Assembly: GCF_001411555.2 (NCBI RefSeq)
Contig: NC_049903.1
Coordinates: forward strand, 18,643,234 to 18,707,233
DNA length: 64,000 nucleotides
Direction of reading: 5' to 3'
From: Juglans regia
Lineage: Eukaryota > Streptophyta > Magnoliopsida > Fagales > Juglandaceae
Shown here: positions 48,832 through 61,564 of the stretch, piece after piece
Layout: every line of letters begins with the position of its first letter
Position numbering within the stretch: the first letter of the stretch is position 1
Notes under the pieces: model-generated
What the model saw: only the letters and a program-made list of their open reading frames with translations
Told to the model about the DNA's origin: nothing
Databases searched by the model: none
Program-made: the position numbers and the translations under genes

Positions 48832-50473
48832 GTTTGAGGTTCTGCAGACTAAAAACATTTGAGTTTTGGATATCCGTGGGTTTAGGTAGAAATTTCAGAT
48901 TTGGGGTGTAGATTTGTAAAGAATAAGAGCTGATTTTGTGGATATTTAAGATTTTAAATTTTGCAGACTTTATGATTGAGTTTTGAGATTTTGAGGTTTA
49001 GGAATTTTAGATCCGACAAACTTACTTTGTGGACTATAAGAGATAATCTTTATAAGATTTAAGGTTTAAATTTTTGTGGTTTAGATTCTAAAGATGTACG
49101 AGAGTTTTTAGCGATGTTGGGTTTACAATATTAGATGGTAGGAAGGACTATATGAGTTGGTTAAAGATATGGCTAAGAATGGGTAAAACCATATGTCCAG
49201 TAGGTGCAGTACTAGAAAAGTTTAAAGGTTTAATTTGAAATTATTTTGTTTTATTTGATTTGATTTGATTTGAATTGAAATTATGTTATTTTATTTATTA
49301 AATTTATTTTATTTTATATTATATTATTTTATATTATATTATTTTGTTTATTTAGTTCGAAGTTGAAAAGTGGGTTCAGGATTAAGTTATGACAGGAAGA
49401 TGGTAAGACTGAGAATGCCTTGTTAGGTATAAATATTTAGTGTAGTAGGCTTAAACTTTTATCGACTTGGTTTGTTTTTATAATATCGAGGTTTGAAAGG
49501 ATCCGCATGATCTGGGTGATCTATTCGGGGAGTAGGATATTTGAGGTTTTCGATTTCGTGGAGGTACGACACGAGGCTTTAGAATAGGAGGTTGTAAGTT
49601 TAACAAACTTTAAGGATAGATCTACGGGAATTTCACCAAAGGTTTAAGGTTTTGTAGACTTTAGGAAATGATTTGTTATCATTTAATATTTTAGATTTTG
49701 AAAGCTTTAGGAGTCGATTGTTTTATTATTGGATATAAGTTCATCGATCTTACAGATTTTGGAAAATGATTCTTATATAATTTAAGGTTTTAGAATTACA
49801 AATTTGAAGGACTGATTTGTAATAAGATTTAAGTTTTTAATTCCGCAAGCTTAGTGTGCTAGCTTGATTTATTTTGGAGACTGATTATTCTGTGACCATT
49901 AAAATGGGGTTGATTAGAGTTGAGTTATTGATATAGGGATTTTCAAGGAGATTATTTCTTTGGGGATTGAAAGTATTGATCTAATTTGGATAATGATTGT
50001 TATTAGTTCGAGAGTATAGTGGCAGGTTTTAGGATTGATCCATATTAAATTTAAAGATAATAGTTGGTACAGATTCAGGAAGGAATTCTTGGTGAGTTTG
50101 AGGAAAGTGTGTAATAATTCATGGTTTTGGGAGATCAAGAATTTTCTACCGAATGTGGTGAGAGTTTTCTGGTTAGTAGGTGTTGAGCTACCTCGTACTC
50201 AATGGTGTTATGTTGTGATATAATTAAGGATTCAAACATTGTGTTGATCTTAAGAGATTATTGGCGATTTGAAAATTTGAGATGATACTTGTAATTAGAG
50301 GTTACACTTTTGATGGTGCGGATTTAGGATATGATTCTTGTTGATTTTGAGAGAATAGGTCTCGATGATGGAAATGCTTGTTGATGGTTAACTTTGGAAA
50401 TGGCTAATAGGTTACCAACTTGTAATACAATGAAACTTTGGAAGATAAGGCTTAGGAGTTGATTGAGGTTAGC

Positions 50474-51427
50474 AGCTTATTTTGACATTTTGCTTCCTAA
50501 CTGTGCAAAAGAGAACGAATATGAAATTTTGTGCATAAATTATATTTTTGTGATATGATTCTGTTATGTTCTGAAATTGTTCTGTACTTTGATATGATAA
50601 GATGTGATTTCTGAAACCTCTGGCATGACATTCTGTTTCTGCTCCGACCTTACCACGAGTGTAAAACTGTGGCCTCTGTTTGGGTTGGTACCAACTTTTC
50701 TGTTTCTGGTGCACCCACTTTGGAAACAAAGTGGTTTTCTGCGTGGTCTTTCCTATGTGCACACTCAGCGATCCGAGAATGATAAGGTGAAGATTCACAT
50801 TCTGTTTCTGCTCAGTTGGCCGCCAGGGTTTGCACAACCCTACCACGGGGGTTAAACATGGAATTCTATTATGATATGATGTTTCAGTTATGTTGTGCCA
50901 AGGGAATTTTGAATAAGAAAATTGTGAACTTTCGCTCTGATATTTTTTATAACATGTTCTGACTCTGCACTCTGAAAATAAAAAGTGTTTTGTTCTGCAT
51001 TCTGAAATCTGTAAATGCTCATGGTTGCATACTAGTATATCTTCTCTGCTTACTGAGTTGTTGATAACTCACCCCCTCTTATCTCCAATATTTTCAGATG
51101 ATTTTTGGATATTTCAGCTGAGGATCAGGACTATGAAGAATTGAGTGAGTTGACTTAAGGATAGTGGATTAAGAATAGAAAGCTTTCGATGAGTATTGGT
51201 GATTTTTGATAATTATATTATTGAAATGTGAGTTTAATTGACATGTAGAGAAATTGGTAATTTTTGGGATTACTGTATTGAGGATTTTATATACGAGTAT
51301 GTATGGTTAATTAAATCTGAAGTGTTTACGTTTGATTTGGAGCTTTTGGAAGAGTATTAGCAATGTTGGAGTTGATTATCAGGTAATATGAGTTAACTCT
51401 CCGGACCTTCGGGATCGGGGCGTTACA
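50474..51427 (+). repeat. 3' LTR, missing its first 1299 bp
   Basis: It aligns with 47861-48814 from agcttattttgacatttt to the terminal gttaca. Immediately upstream the two sequences are unrelated, which marks the deletion junction. The U3 region, and so the usual promoter, is absent from this copy. Confidence 0.85.
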
Positions 51428-52060
51428 CCTAACATGCTTTTAACAATATGCAGTAAATGCAGTGGATACATTTTACATTTCATTCATATTCATACATTCT
51501 TACATCATACCAGAATACAAATCCCAAAACATTCTTACATTTCATTTATATTCACACACCATCATTCATCAATAATACTAAGTTAAACCATTCCTATAAC
51601 AAAAGTAGGGTCCCAAAACATGGACCCCTTTTTAATGCTCAAAAGAGAAGTACATAGTACAAGGCTATAAGGATCATCCTCATCTTGTGCCTCCTAAAAT
51701 CTCTACGATTTAGTCTAATATTGTCGAGTTGACTTCCACAAAATGATTGGCTAATATGAAACTATTCTCAAATTTGAAACGATTCTCAAGGGTGAGAAAC
51801 TCTTCACATGTTGGCATCCATTGGGGCTCAAGATTCCCTTCCAAAATTCCTTTGATACCTTTCACCAAATATATAATGGTCTCAATGTTACGATCTATCA
51901 ATCGAAAATGATCATCCATTGTGAACTCGGTGTCAACCAGCTCTGGCCACACCACACTTAACCTCGTTCAGTTTGGTTCCATTGCTCCCTGCTACAGCTT
52001 CTACCTTTTTGGATGAATGATAGTTGTGACTACCATAGTGAGATTTATAAAATCTCAGCA

Positions 52061-54428
52061 TGTAACGCCCCGAACCCAGATGGGGTCGGAAAGTTACTAC
52101 CTATCACCTAAAATCATATCTCACAATATAGATATAAACTCTAATTTCTCAATTAAAGATAGATCTCATCGTTTAACACATCCCAATAAACCAAATAAAA
52201 TACTCTAATTGTAATACTACCCTTAGGTACTCAATCTGCTATCCTTAGCTAATTTTGCCCATGCTTAATAAACTTGATCATCAGTTGAACCATCGAAAAT
52301 CATCTAAAAATATTGTGGAGATAGAAGGTGAGTTATCAATAACTCTGTAAACAGAGAACATATACTAGTATGTAAACATCAAATTTATAGAATTCAGAAA
52401 TGCTGAACAAAATATTTTTAATATTAGAATGCAGAACCAAAACATGTTATTAGAATATCAGAGCAACAATTCAAAATATTCGTATTCAAAAGTCCTTTGG
52501 CGTAGTATAACTGAGTTCATCATCATATCATATCATATCATATCAGAATAGAGGCCATGTTTAATGCTCGTGGTATAGTTGTGCATGTCTGCTGTTTACC
52601 AAGTAGAACCTATCACATGTGAGCCAAGCATCTTCAAGCTCACTTATTCTAAACTAATAAAATAAATCATTTAACCAAATTAGAAGCCTCCAATAACAAT
52701 AGGCCGTATCTCTAAGTCATGTCTTCCACAGCTAGAATAAAGTGGATCAAAGTTGGTTCTTCTTCTTTCAGACCCATCTTCAGTGTTGGGCTCTTGCTGG
52801 CTTCATCCCAAGTGGATTGCACCAATCCTTGCATTGCTTCCTTGATCTTCTTGGCTCTTGATCTTGTAATTGGCCCATCTGGAACTTGCAAAGGATCTTT
52901 AAGAGTAGGCCCACCATGGTTCGTATCACTATCACTGTTCATGACCAAGGATTTGTACTCAGTACAAAGACCACTATTATATCCCGTGGTGGGGTTAGAG
53001 GCCATTATTGTATCCTGTGGTAGGGCTAGAAGCCACTATTATATACCTTGGCAAGGCCAAAGGTCATTATTATGCCCTGTGACAGGGTCAGAGCTAACTA
53101 TTATGTCCCGTGACAGGTCCAGATGCCACTATTATATTCCATGGTAGGGCCATAATCAGAGCGGAACAGAAATTCTAATACTACACCATAATAGAATCAG
53201 AATCATCGGTTCATAACAAAAAATAGAATCAGATATAAAATTAGGATGTCATGACAAGGTTTTCAAATGCCCAATCATATCCTTACAAAGTACTGAATAG
53301 ATTTAGATAATTTTCATATATTCAAAACAGATTCAGAACATCTTCACATAACATGCACAAATTTTCAGATTTCATATTCGCTCTTTTTGGACAGTTCAGA
53401 AACAAAATCTCAAAAATTTGCTCATGTCTACACCAGTCATGACGAAAATACTTTTTTCTTTTATACAGATCTCATGAATAATGTAGAACAAATAACTGAG
53501 TTTGTTTCAAATTTCTTTTCAATAAACATGCATATTTTCTCAAAATCAACCTGAGTTCATTTCTTCAGCAAAGTCTAGTATAGAAACTCTGCTTACAGTG
53601 ACTTCTTAACTTTTCTGGATTTTTCCATCGTCATGCTACACGAAGATCAATTGTCATCCATACTGAATACTAAACATCACTAAATTTCTGAAAGGAGGTG
53701 CTAACATTCTCCATTTAATTAGGTACATACTATAGAAATAACTTTAATAATTATTTTATTTCATACAAAGTCATCGAATACTAATATCATATAATTAATT
53801 AAATACTAATAACACATTTTTATTTAACAGTAAATTCATTTTTTTATTTAAATATACATTAAGTAATAGTGGAAACTTATTTCATGAAATAGACTTATTC
53901 AATTTAAAGCGTTCAAAATAAATTTAAACTCTTTATTATATACAACTAAAATCTAACCATAAAAAGTTTATAATTAATAACATAGATGCTACCTAATATT
54001 TTATGTAAATCATAGGTTTTTGGGCTAACATAATTATTCAAACAACAGCAGCACAATTTAATTATTACCCCAATCCAATGTTAAAACATTAGAACAATTT
54101 TTTTATGAAATAGATAACTCAAGCCAATTAAAATTAGGTCCAATTACTACAGGCAAAGTATTTTTAAGTCCAAATCACTACTTCCACGGATTATAGGATA
54201 TGCTGGTAATCAGAATTTTAGGTCTACCCTTTGTACGCATTAGGCAACCCTTCAGTTAAGAGCAATACACGAGAGAGACAAAGTTTAGGGTGACAGCTTA
54301 AGAAAGGGAGAATTGATGAGACAGAGACAGGAAAAGAGCATGTTGTGATGGTGGGGCCTAGACAAGTTTGGGGGGAGTCGACTGCAGAGCACTATGTGGG
54401 AGTGAGAGAAATTGTTACAATGGGGAGG

Positions 54429-54468
<40 letters not shown>

Positions 54469-54837
54469 TCGATCAGTGGTGGAGAGATAAAGGTGGAAAG
54501 AAGGGAAAATAAACTTGGGGACAACCAGCATCGCGTAGGCTGTGTGGTTCGAATCTGGACTGTGAGAGAGTGTGTGGTGAATGTGGGTGGCTGATCCAAA
54601 ACTAGTGGTTGTTGGTGGTGGTTCTAGGTGTTGGGGTTGCTCGACGTGTGGTGGTGGTGAGGCTCACAGAGGCGTTGCAGTGAGAAATGTGATAGGGTTC
54701 GGGTTGGGCTTTGGGGGAGAAACCAAAGGGTTGAACTGGTGGGCCATCGGCTTGGTGGTGCAAGTCACCGTGTGAGATGATGTAGTTTCTGGTGAGTGGG
54801 TTGTCCTCCTGGGATTGAGTATGGGCCTGGTGTTACA
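52061..54837 (-). repeat. Solo LTR (2777 bp), TSD cagca/cagaa
   Basis: It starts TGTAACGCCCCGAACCCAG and ends GCCTGGTGTTACA. The flanks cagca (52056-52060) and cagaa (54838-54842) agree at four of five bases. It is of the same family as 39806-44132 (agttactacctatcac, gtggagataga.ggtgagttatcaa). It carries the six-copy 31-bp array (52969-53154), a GA microsatellite (54428-54467) and a GC-rich block at 54540-54830. No element body remains. Confidence 0.75.
52969..53154. repeat. 31-bp tandem array, six copies, inside the solo LTR
   Basis: Copies begin at 52969, 53000, 53031, 53062, 53093 and 53124, spaced exactly 31 bp. Consensus is g.ccactattatatcccgtgg, then .agggcc.ga. The translated frame across it (from 52719) is a by-product of the repeat. 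Confidence 0.9.
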
Positions 54838-55251
54838 CAGAAAATAAAACTTCTAAGCTACCAACAGTAGAAACAAGCATGCATGAAAATAAATGGGACA
54901 TGTATACTTGATGAACATGAACTTGCTTATGCATGGCATAACTTAGAATAATCATAATTTATTATGAATATGGCATGCTCGCTTGTGTAAACTTATTTCA
55001 TGCATTCTTATTAAGAGAAATATTACTCAGGTAGCCTCACGCATTTACCATGTGTACCCTTTGGATTACGGGTAGATGTACCCCTTCACTATAGTTCCCA
55101 ACAACTCATTTGCCTTCACTGTAGTACTCGGCAGATCCTATCTCTTTCACTGTAATACAATTTCGCTTGATACACATTTTATGATTGACTCAAATATATT
55201 TCATGACTGGCTCATATGATGCTTCATGACATTTATGGACATAGAATTTGT

Positions 55252-56789
55252 TGTCAAATTTTGCAAGTGCATGAAATTGTACCAAGTAATATAATGATAA
55301 GAAAGATGTCGAACCCACGAGGACTATTTACCTATTAACTATTGAAATTGATCTAATTCTAAGTTATTAGAAAATCAAGAAAAGTGGTGTATTTTGAATT
55401 AGAAAATCAACAACAAATTAAATTAAATCAACAACTGAAGAATTGACCAAACACTTGAAAAGAAGAAGATTTCACCCAAGAAGAAAACACTAAGGCATCC
55501 GACTCACCTAACCAATCCAATCCCAAATCCTAACCATACAATCAATCAATTATCATCCTATTTGACTGCGAAATATTCTAACTTATCTAAGACCCTCTCT
55601 CAAGTAGAATTAGAATTACTCAACATACGATAATCTGAGATATGTCTAAGCAAATTTAAAAGCATTTGAGTACATTAAGATTAATAATATTTCACATAAA
55701 AGTCGCACAAATCACGTTGGCACATTCCTGTTTTTTGTTCAGTTCATGGCATACATCATACGAAGCTAAACTACATGCATCATCTCTCGAATTAACATGC
55801 ACATCAAATCATTCAACTATTGGCCAAATAATTGAAGGTATTAAACTCAATGATGTATACTCAAAAGGAATGATAAAATTATGATCACAACGAAATAAGA
55901 TTCGAGATTGTAATGGAGAGGCTACATTGTAGCCTTAGCAATAGAAATTAGTTCATAATGTAATCAAAACAAACCATGATAATTCTAGAATTCATAATGA
56001 GAATTATACAAAGAGAAGATTAAAGAGTTAAGAAGGAAACACTATGTAGATCGAGAATCTCTATCATTGATGAACTCCAATTCTACAGATTTTCAACCTC
56101 CTTCTTGAAGTTCCCTTTCCTCTCTGAAGATGTTCATTTTCGAATCTGGCTTAAACACAAAAGTTGTAGGATTTTATCTTAGCTTTCTGTAAACACTGAG
56201 ATTGCCCTTAGTGGAGTTTTCTACAAGAAGTTATACTCCAAATACTGAAAGATATTTCAGGAATTCAGCAGTTTTGAAACTTTTGACTTGATGTGCCCTT
56301 TCCACCTTCTAGATATTCGTTTTTGGCCAAGACTTTAACACAAAATTTCTAGGATTTTCTCTTGGGTTTCTATAGACACCGAAATTACCCTTATTGAAGT
56401 TGTCTAGAAAAAGTTATCCTCCAAATACCGAAGGGTACTTTTGAAATTTCGAGAAATGAATGTTTCCTATTCTCTTGATGAGTCATTCAATTTCCATGAT
56501 TCCTTCAATTTATTTATTACTAAACAAAAATAAACAAAATAAATAAAAACTCTAATAAATAAGAAAATTAAACACAAACTGGCATAAAACTAAACATTTG
56601 GATTCGAAGATGACTTGAGATGACTTGTGATGAGCTGAGATGAGTTGAGATGGATTGTGAATAGTAATAAGATGAGTTGTGAATAGTAGTGAGATTTGTG
56701 AGTTAAAGTTGTTGAATAGTAATAAATAGTTGCGAATCCAAACGTCTCCTCAAAGTATGACAAAAATTATATAGAAATTAAGCACATCA
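55252..56789 (-). repeat. 3' LTR of the Athila element
   Basis: The plus strand starts TGTCAAATTTTGCAAGTG as at 63545. The other end is placed at cacatca (56789) because the polypurine tract (sense aagttttggggta) abuts it. Length is 1538 bp including an inserted MITE (56594-56745). Confidence 0.65.
56594..56745. mobile_element. MITE in the Athila LTR
   Basis: It is bounded by inverted repeats acatttggattcg (56594-56606) and cgaatccaaacgt (56733-56745), 12 of 13 bases matching. The body is made of gatga.ttgagatga and gtgaatagtagtgag words. The superfamily was not determined, since no clear target duplication was seen. Confidence 0.7.
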
Positions 56790-58489
56790 AATACCCCAAA
56801 ACTTAAGATTTGCTAGTCCTCGAGCAAAAAGAAAAGAAAAAAGAAAAATTAAACAAATAGAATAAGTTGATTTCTCACAATTATTGCCTCATGAATTGCA
56901 TAAAGAAACTGATTCAAGGAAAGTCTAAACATTTAACAAGTTTTTATATTAATTCAAAAGGATGCTTAGGCTACAAGAAAAGCCTTGAGTGTGTGTGTGA
57001 CTAGAAAATCTCAACTTTCTACTCTATTAACTTGGATCTATTTATGCAAACTCGATTGAATTATGATTGATCTCTATGAGGATGAGATTCTCGAACTTCA
57101 TATGCCTATTTTTCAAATCAACTCTCCACTAATGTAGTACAAATACACCACCAAAGATCAAAAGGTCTTAATAAAAGCTTGTAATGTTCGGCTTAAGGTG
57201 ATAGCAAAAGAAAAAAATTGGTATGGAATTCAATGCAAGAAAATTCAACACAAGCTTCACCAATGAAGAGAGAAACAAAGTTTTACATTTACTTCCTAGA
57301 GCAACTTATAAGCAATTTATTCATCTTTTTGTTTTTCTCTTCTTCTTCTTCTTCTTCTTCTTCTTCTTCTTCTTTTTTATTTAATTCCACAACCCCCAAA
57401 CTTATTTTTTTGTAATTCAGGTTGTATTATTTGCATTATTATTATTTTTTTATTTTTTTTAATAATAGAATAACAAAACTTGCTCTTGCTCTTTTTCTTT
57501 TAACTCTTTAACAAACTTTTTCTCTTCTCCAATGATTAAGCAAGTAACAAATTTTCTTGAAAAGGTAGGATGAGTGTTTATGAGTTAAAAGGTGTGGTAA
57601 ATGTGGGTTAATGAAAGAAAAATAGTCAATGTGTTTAAGGCTCAAAGGGGTGACTAGAGATAGATAATTTGGGTAGGCTATAAAAGCTCAAATGTTCCAA
57701 AGATGGCCTAGATCATTTCTCTAGTGGTGTGCTGCCTAGGATTTTGCCTCGAGAGATTATCAAATAGGTTCTAGAGTTTAGTGAGATCTTATAAAATATC
57801 TAATTCAGATAAATATACTCTAAGCCAACAAAATAACTTATTGGTCATGGTAGTGTGCAAAAGTGTACAAAGGAATTCGTATAACCCAAGCTAACACAAG
57901 AATTAAGCACAAACAAGACAAATTTAGCATTTTCCAAAAATCCAACTCAATTTCAATCAGGTAATATCATAGGCTTGTGATCATCAACCCAAAAACAAAA
58001 CAAAAGGAAAACAAAATATTTTTGTGATTTTCAAAATTTTTCATTTTTTTTTTTTGTGAAAGTAAATAGATACTCCCAAAATAAATGACACTTACCCCTA
58101 AACTTAAAGAACACATTGTCCCCAATGTGAAGAATCAAAATAGATGAAACATTGAAAGGATAAAAGTAAACTTCCCTGAAAATGTTTCCTGAGTGCAATG
58201 GTAGGTCTGGGGAACATTTGAGGCAGTCATTTGGGCACTGCAGTGTCGACTCTCGAGTGTGTGCGCCTAGGTGTGTTTCAAAGGAATGCTGTGTAAGGCT
58301 CTTCTAGCACAGTGGGGCGAGGCAGCACTGTTTGAAACGTGAGAGCATGAAAAACAAAATAAAATTGGAATAATCAGAAAACTAAACGGAAAAAAATAAA
58401 ATAATGGAAAGAAATTTGGGTTGCCTCCCAAAAAGTGCTTGGTTATAGTCTTTAGCTTGATGTTTCCTTCTTTGAATCACCGATCAATC
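56790..58489 (-). other. Non-coding 3' region of the Athila element
   Basis: A polypurine tract sits at 56790-56804 (minus strand). A (TTC)n microsatellite lies at about 57338-57374, and poly(T) runs near 57440 and 58040. On the sense strand, about 58425-58460 holds the ttgggaggcaacccaa-type sequence that usually follows pol in these elements. No env-like ORF is visible. Confidence 0.55.
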
Positions 58490-59600
58490 AAATGAATGGA
58501 TACTTTTTCTTGTTGAAATCTCCTTCGAAGTAGGGCTTTAGACATTGACCATTAACTTTGAATGTGCCTTTTGAGTCGTTAGAAACCTCAACGACACCAT
58601 ACGGGAAAACTCCTGTTACCGTGAATGGTCCAGACCATTGGGATCGTAATTTTCTAGGGAAGAGGCAAAGTCTGAAATTATAAAGTAGAACTTTTTAGTC
58701 AACTTCAAAGTTTCTCTTGAGAATGTGTCTATCATGCTATCTCTTGGTTCTCTCCTTGTATGCTAGCATTCTCATAGGATGCATGCCGAAACTCATCCAT
58801 CTTGTTGAGTTGTAATATCCTCTTCTCACCTGCTACCTCCATGTCAAAATTAAGAGTCTTGATAGCTCAATAAGCTCTGTGTTCCAATTCCACTGATAAG
58901 TGACATGCCTTCCCGAAAACTAGACGATAGGGGGACATACCAATTGGAGTTTTGAAGGCTGTCCGGTCTGCCCACAGTGTATCGTCTAACTTTTTGGACC
59001 AATCTTTCCTTGAGTTGCTTACGGTTTTCTCCAATATTCGTTTCAGCTCTCGGCTGGAAATCTCTACTTGTCCACTAGTTTGAGGATGGTATGGAGTGGC
59101 AACCTTGTGTGTAACACCATATTTGCTCAAGAGTGACTCAAATTGGTGGTTGCAAAAATGTTTTTCCCCATCACTAATATTGCTCTTAGAGTTCCAAACA
59201 GAGTGAATATCTGCTTTCTCAAAAAATTCATCACAACTTTAGAATTATTTGTAGGGAGGGCCACGACCTCTACCCATTTGGAAACATAATCCACAGCTAC
59301 TAAAATGTATTGGTTAGAGAAAGAAGGAGTGAATGGCCACATGAAATCTATGCCCCAAATATCAAATAGCTCAACAACAAGTATATTATTTAATGGCATT
59401 TCATTTTTTCAGGAAATAGTACCACTCCTTTGACATTTATCACATGAAGAAACAAAAGCATAAGTATATTTAAAAATGGTGGGCCAATAAAAACCTGATT
59501 GGAGCACTTTAGCTACTGTTTTGTTCACTCCTGGTGTCCACCAACCTCTAATGAATGACAATGTCTTAGAATCGACTCTATCTCTTCCTCAGGTACACAT
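58490..59600 (-). pseudogene. Athila integrase, frameshifted
   Basis: Sense order: CDKCQRSGTIS zinc-finger end, then [20 protein letters not shown] with the first catalytic Asp, then [17 protein letters not shown]. At about 59170-59190 the frame shifts, and the second Asp region ([20 protein letters not shown]) is in another frame, which continues as [20 protein letters not shown]. The C-terminal part (LRLFPGKLKS-like, [20 protein letters not shown], then [20 protein letters not shown]) runs to about 58490 with further stops. It is not functional. Confidence 0.8.
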
Positions 59601-59607
59601 CTCCTAA

Positions 59608-61252
59608 TCACTTGATCACTACATGCTTGTAGAGGAAAGGTTCCTCCCAATAGTAGTGCTTGACCTCCGAAAAGAATTTTTTCCTTTGTTGGTATGTAAA
59701 ATCCTGATTGATCACATTACTTACCAAGTAGTTTACATGATCTGCATACCAAGGAACTTGTGTTAGAGATGCAACAAAGAGTTGTTCATTCGGGAATACC
59801 TCATTTGTTGGAGAAAGTGGGGCTCCCTCTTCGATTCTATGCTCAAGTCTAGAGAGATGATCGGCTACTTGATTCTCGATTCCCTTTTTGTCTTTGATTT
59901 TCAAATCAAATTATTGTATGAGTAAAATCCACCTAAGTAACCTTGGTTTAGCTTCTTTTTTAGCTAACATGTATTTAAGAGTAGAATGATCAGTGTAAAC
60001 AATTACTTTTGACCCAATTAAATATGATCTAAATTTATCAAAAGCAAAGATCACGGCTAACAACTCTTTTACAGTAGTAGCATAATTTAATTGGGCATCC
60101 ATCAAGGTACGACTTGCATAGTAGATAACATGGGGAACCGTGTTCTTCATTTGTCCAAGCACAGCTCCTATTGAGTAATCACTTGCATCACACATCAATT
60201 CAAATGGAAGTGCCCATTCCGGTGCACATATTATTGGGGCTGAACTTAATTTCTTCTTCAAAAGTGCAAATGCTTGTAAACAATCATTGGAAAAGTTAAA
60301 TGGAGTATCTTTGACCAAAAGAGAACAAAGGAGTTTAACAATCTTAGAAAAATCTTGAATAAAACAACGATAAAACCCTGCATATCCCAAGAAACTTCTC
60401 ACGCCCTTGGCTGTGCTAGGTGGAGGTAATTTTTTGATGACCTTTACTTTGGCTCGATCTACCTCAATGCCCTTGGAAGAAACTTTATGCCCAAATACAA
60501 TTCCTTCTTGCACCATAGAATGACATTTTTTCCAATTAAGAACAAGGTTAGTTTCTTCACATCTTTGTAGAACTAAAGATAGATTATTTAAACAATTATC
60601 AAATGAAGAACCAACAATAGAAAAATCATCTATAAAAATTTCAATAAACGTTTCCACCATATCCAAAAATTGGCCATCATGCATCATGGAAATGTGGCTG
60701 GAGCATTGCACAAATCAAAGGGCATCCTCCGGTAGGCAAATGTTCCATACGGGGCAAGTGAAAGCGGTCTTTTCTTGATCTTCTAGTGAAATGTGGATCT
60801 TATTGTATCCCAAGTATTCATCGAGGAAACAATAATAAGTTTGACCAGCTAGCCGTTCCAACATTTGATCAATGAAAGGAAGTGGAAAGGGATCTTTTCG
60901 TGTGGCATCATTGAGCTTGCGATAGTCTATGCACACTCTCCAACCTGTGACCGTTCTTGTTGGGATGAGTTCATTATTTTCATTCTCTATCACCGTCACT
61001 CCTCCCTCCTTGGGCACTACTTGCACAGAATTTACCCATGAGCTATCAGAAGTAGGGTAAATAATTCTAGCATCCAACAATTTGAGAACTTCCTTTTTTA
61101 CAACTTCTTGCAAGTTCGGATTTAAGTCTCCTTTGTGGCTGCACCATAGGCTTATAATTGTCTTTCATTAAAATCTTGTGCATGCAAAGTGAAGGGCTCA
61201 TTCCCTTAATTTCGGCTATAGTCCATCCCAAAGCTTGCTTGTGAGCTCTCAA
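59608..61252 (-). pseudogene. Athila reverse transcriptase and RNase H
   Basis: 61252-61067 has WTIAEIKGMSPSLCMHKIL. 61113-60715 carries VVKKEVLKLLDARIIYPTSD, then GWRVCIDYRKLNDATRKDPF and LPFIDQMLERLAG. The catalytic box is [13 protein letters not shown] (60711 frame), with both aspartates present. RNase H covers [20 protein letters not shown] and [19 protein letters not shown] to 59911, then VADHLSRLEH. Frameshifts near 61110, 60735 and 60690 and a stop near 60690 break the frame, so no enzyme can be made despite the intact active site. Confidence 0.85.
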
Positions 61253-61564
61253 AACTCAAAGTAACTTCTCTTTTTCAGGACCTGTCAAAGATGAATAAAT
61301 TATTATGGGAAAAGAAGAATCATGTAAATAAGCATATTTAAGATGAGAAGGAAGATGTTTGAGTTCTAAAGTAGGGGCCTCAATAATGGATGGCTTTTGT
61401 GGAGTAGTGCGTTCGCCCAATGTTATGTTTTCCGACTTCCCTTTAGGCAAGTAAGGTGGAGATGCTTCCAAATAGTGTGCACAATTGCTTATCTTGGAAT
61501 TCTCAGAATTGGAAGTGCTAGATTGAACCAAACAAGCCTCAAGTCGTTCCTTAGGATAACTCTC

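Larger units (their letters stand above)
46562..51427 (+). mobile_element. Non-autonomous gypsy-type element with unequal LTRs, TSD cctaa
   Basis: 5' LTR 46562-48814, primer site from 48817, internal region to about 50473, 3' LTR 50474-51427. Target duplication cctaa at 46557-46561 and 51428-51432 is exact, so the outer ends are the original insertion ends. The internal 1.66 kb has no gag-pol frame and is homologous to 4890-6020. The 3' LTR lacks the first 1299 bp present in the 5' LTR, as expected after an internal deletion that took the end of the internal region and the start of the 3' LTR. It could be mobilised only by enzymes from another element. Confidence 0.85.
46452..55251 (-). repeat. 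Host LTR broken into three pieces by later insertions
   Basis: Pieces: 46452-46561, 51428-52060 and 54838-55251. The start TGTGATACCCCCAAACTTCG is of the same family as 27588. Across the insertions the sequence follows that LTR: gcaatgcacctaa/catgctttt against gcaatgttctaacatgcatc, and agttgtgactaccatagtga against agttgcgactactccagtga. The candidate left target duplication is acaat (46447-46451). The right part lies beyond the Athila insertion and was not identified. Confidence 0.55.

Noticed and set aside
52719..53147. 142-codon plus-strand ORF with internal repeats
   Set aside because: The repeats are the 31-bp DNA array read in frame; there is no start context or homologue, and it lies in a solo LTR.
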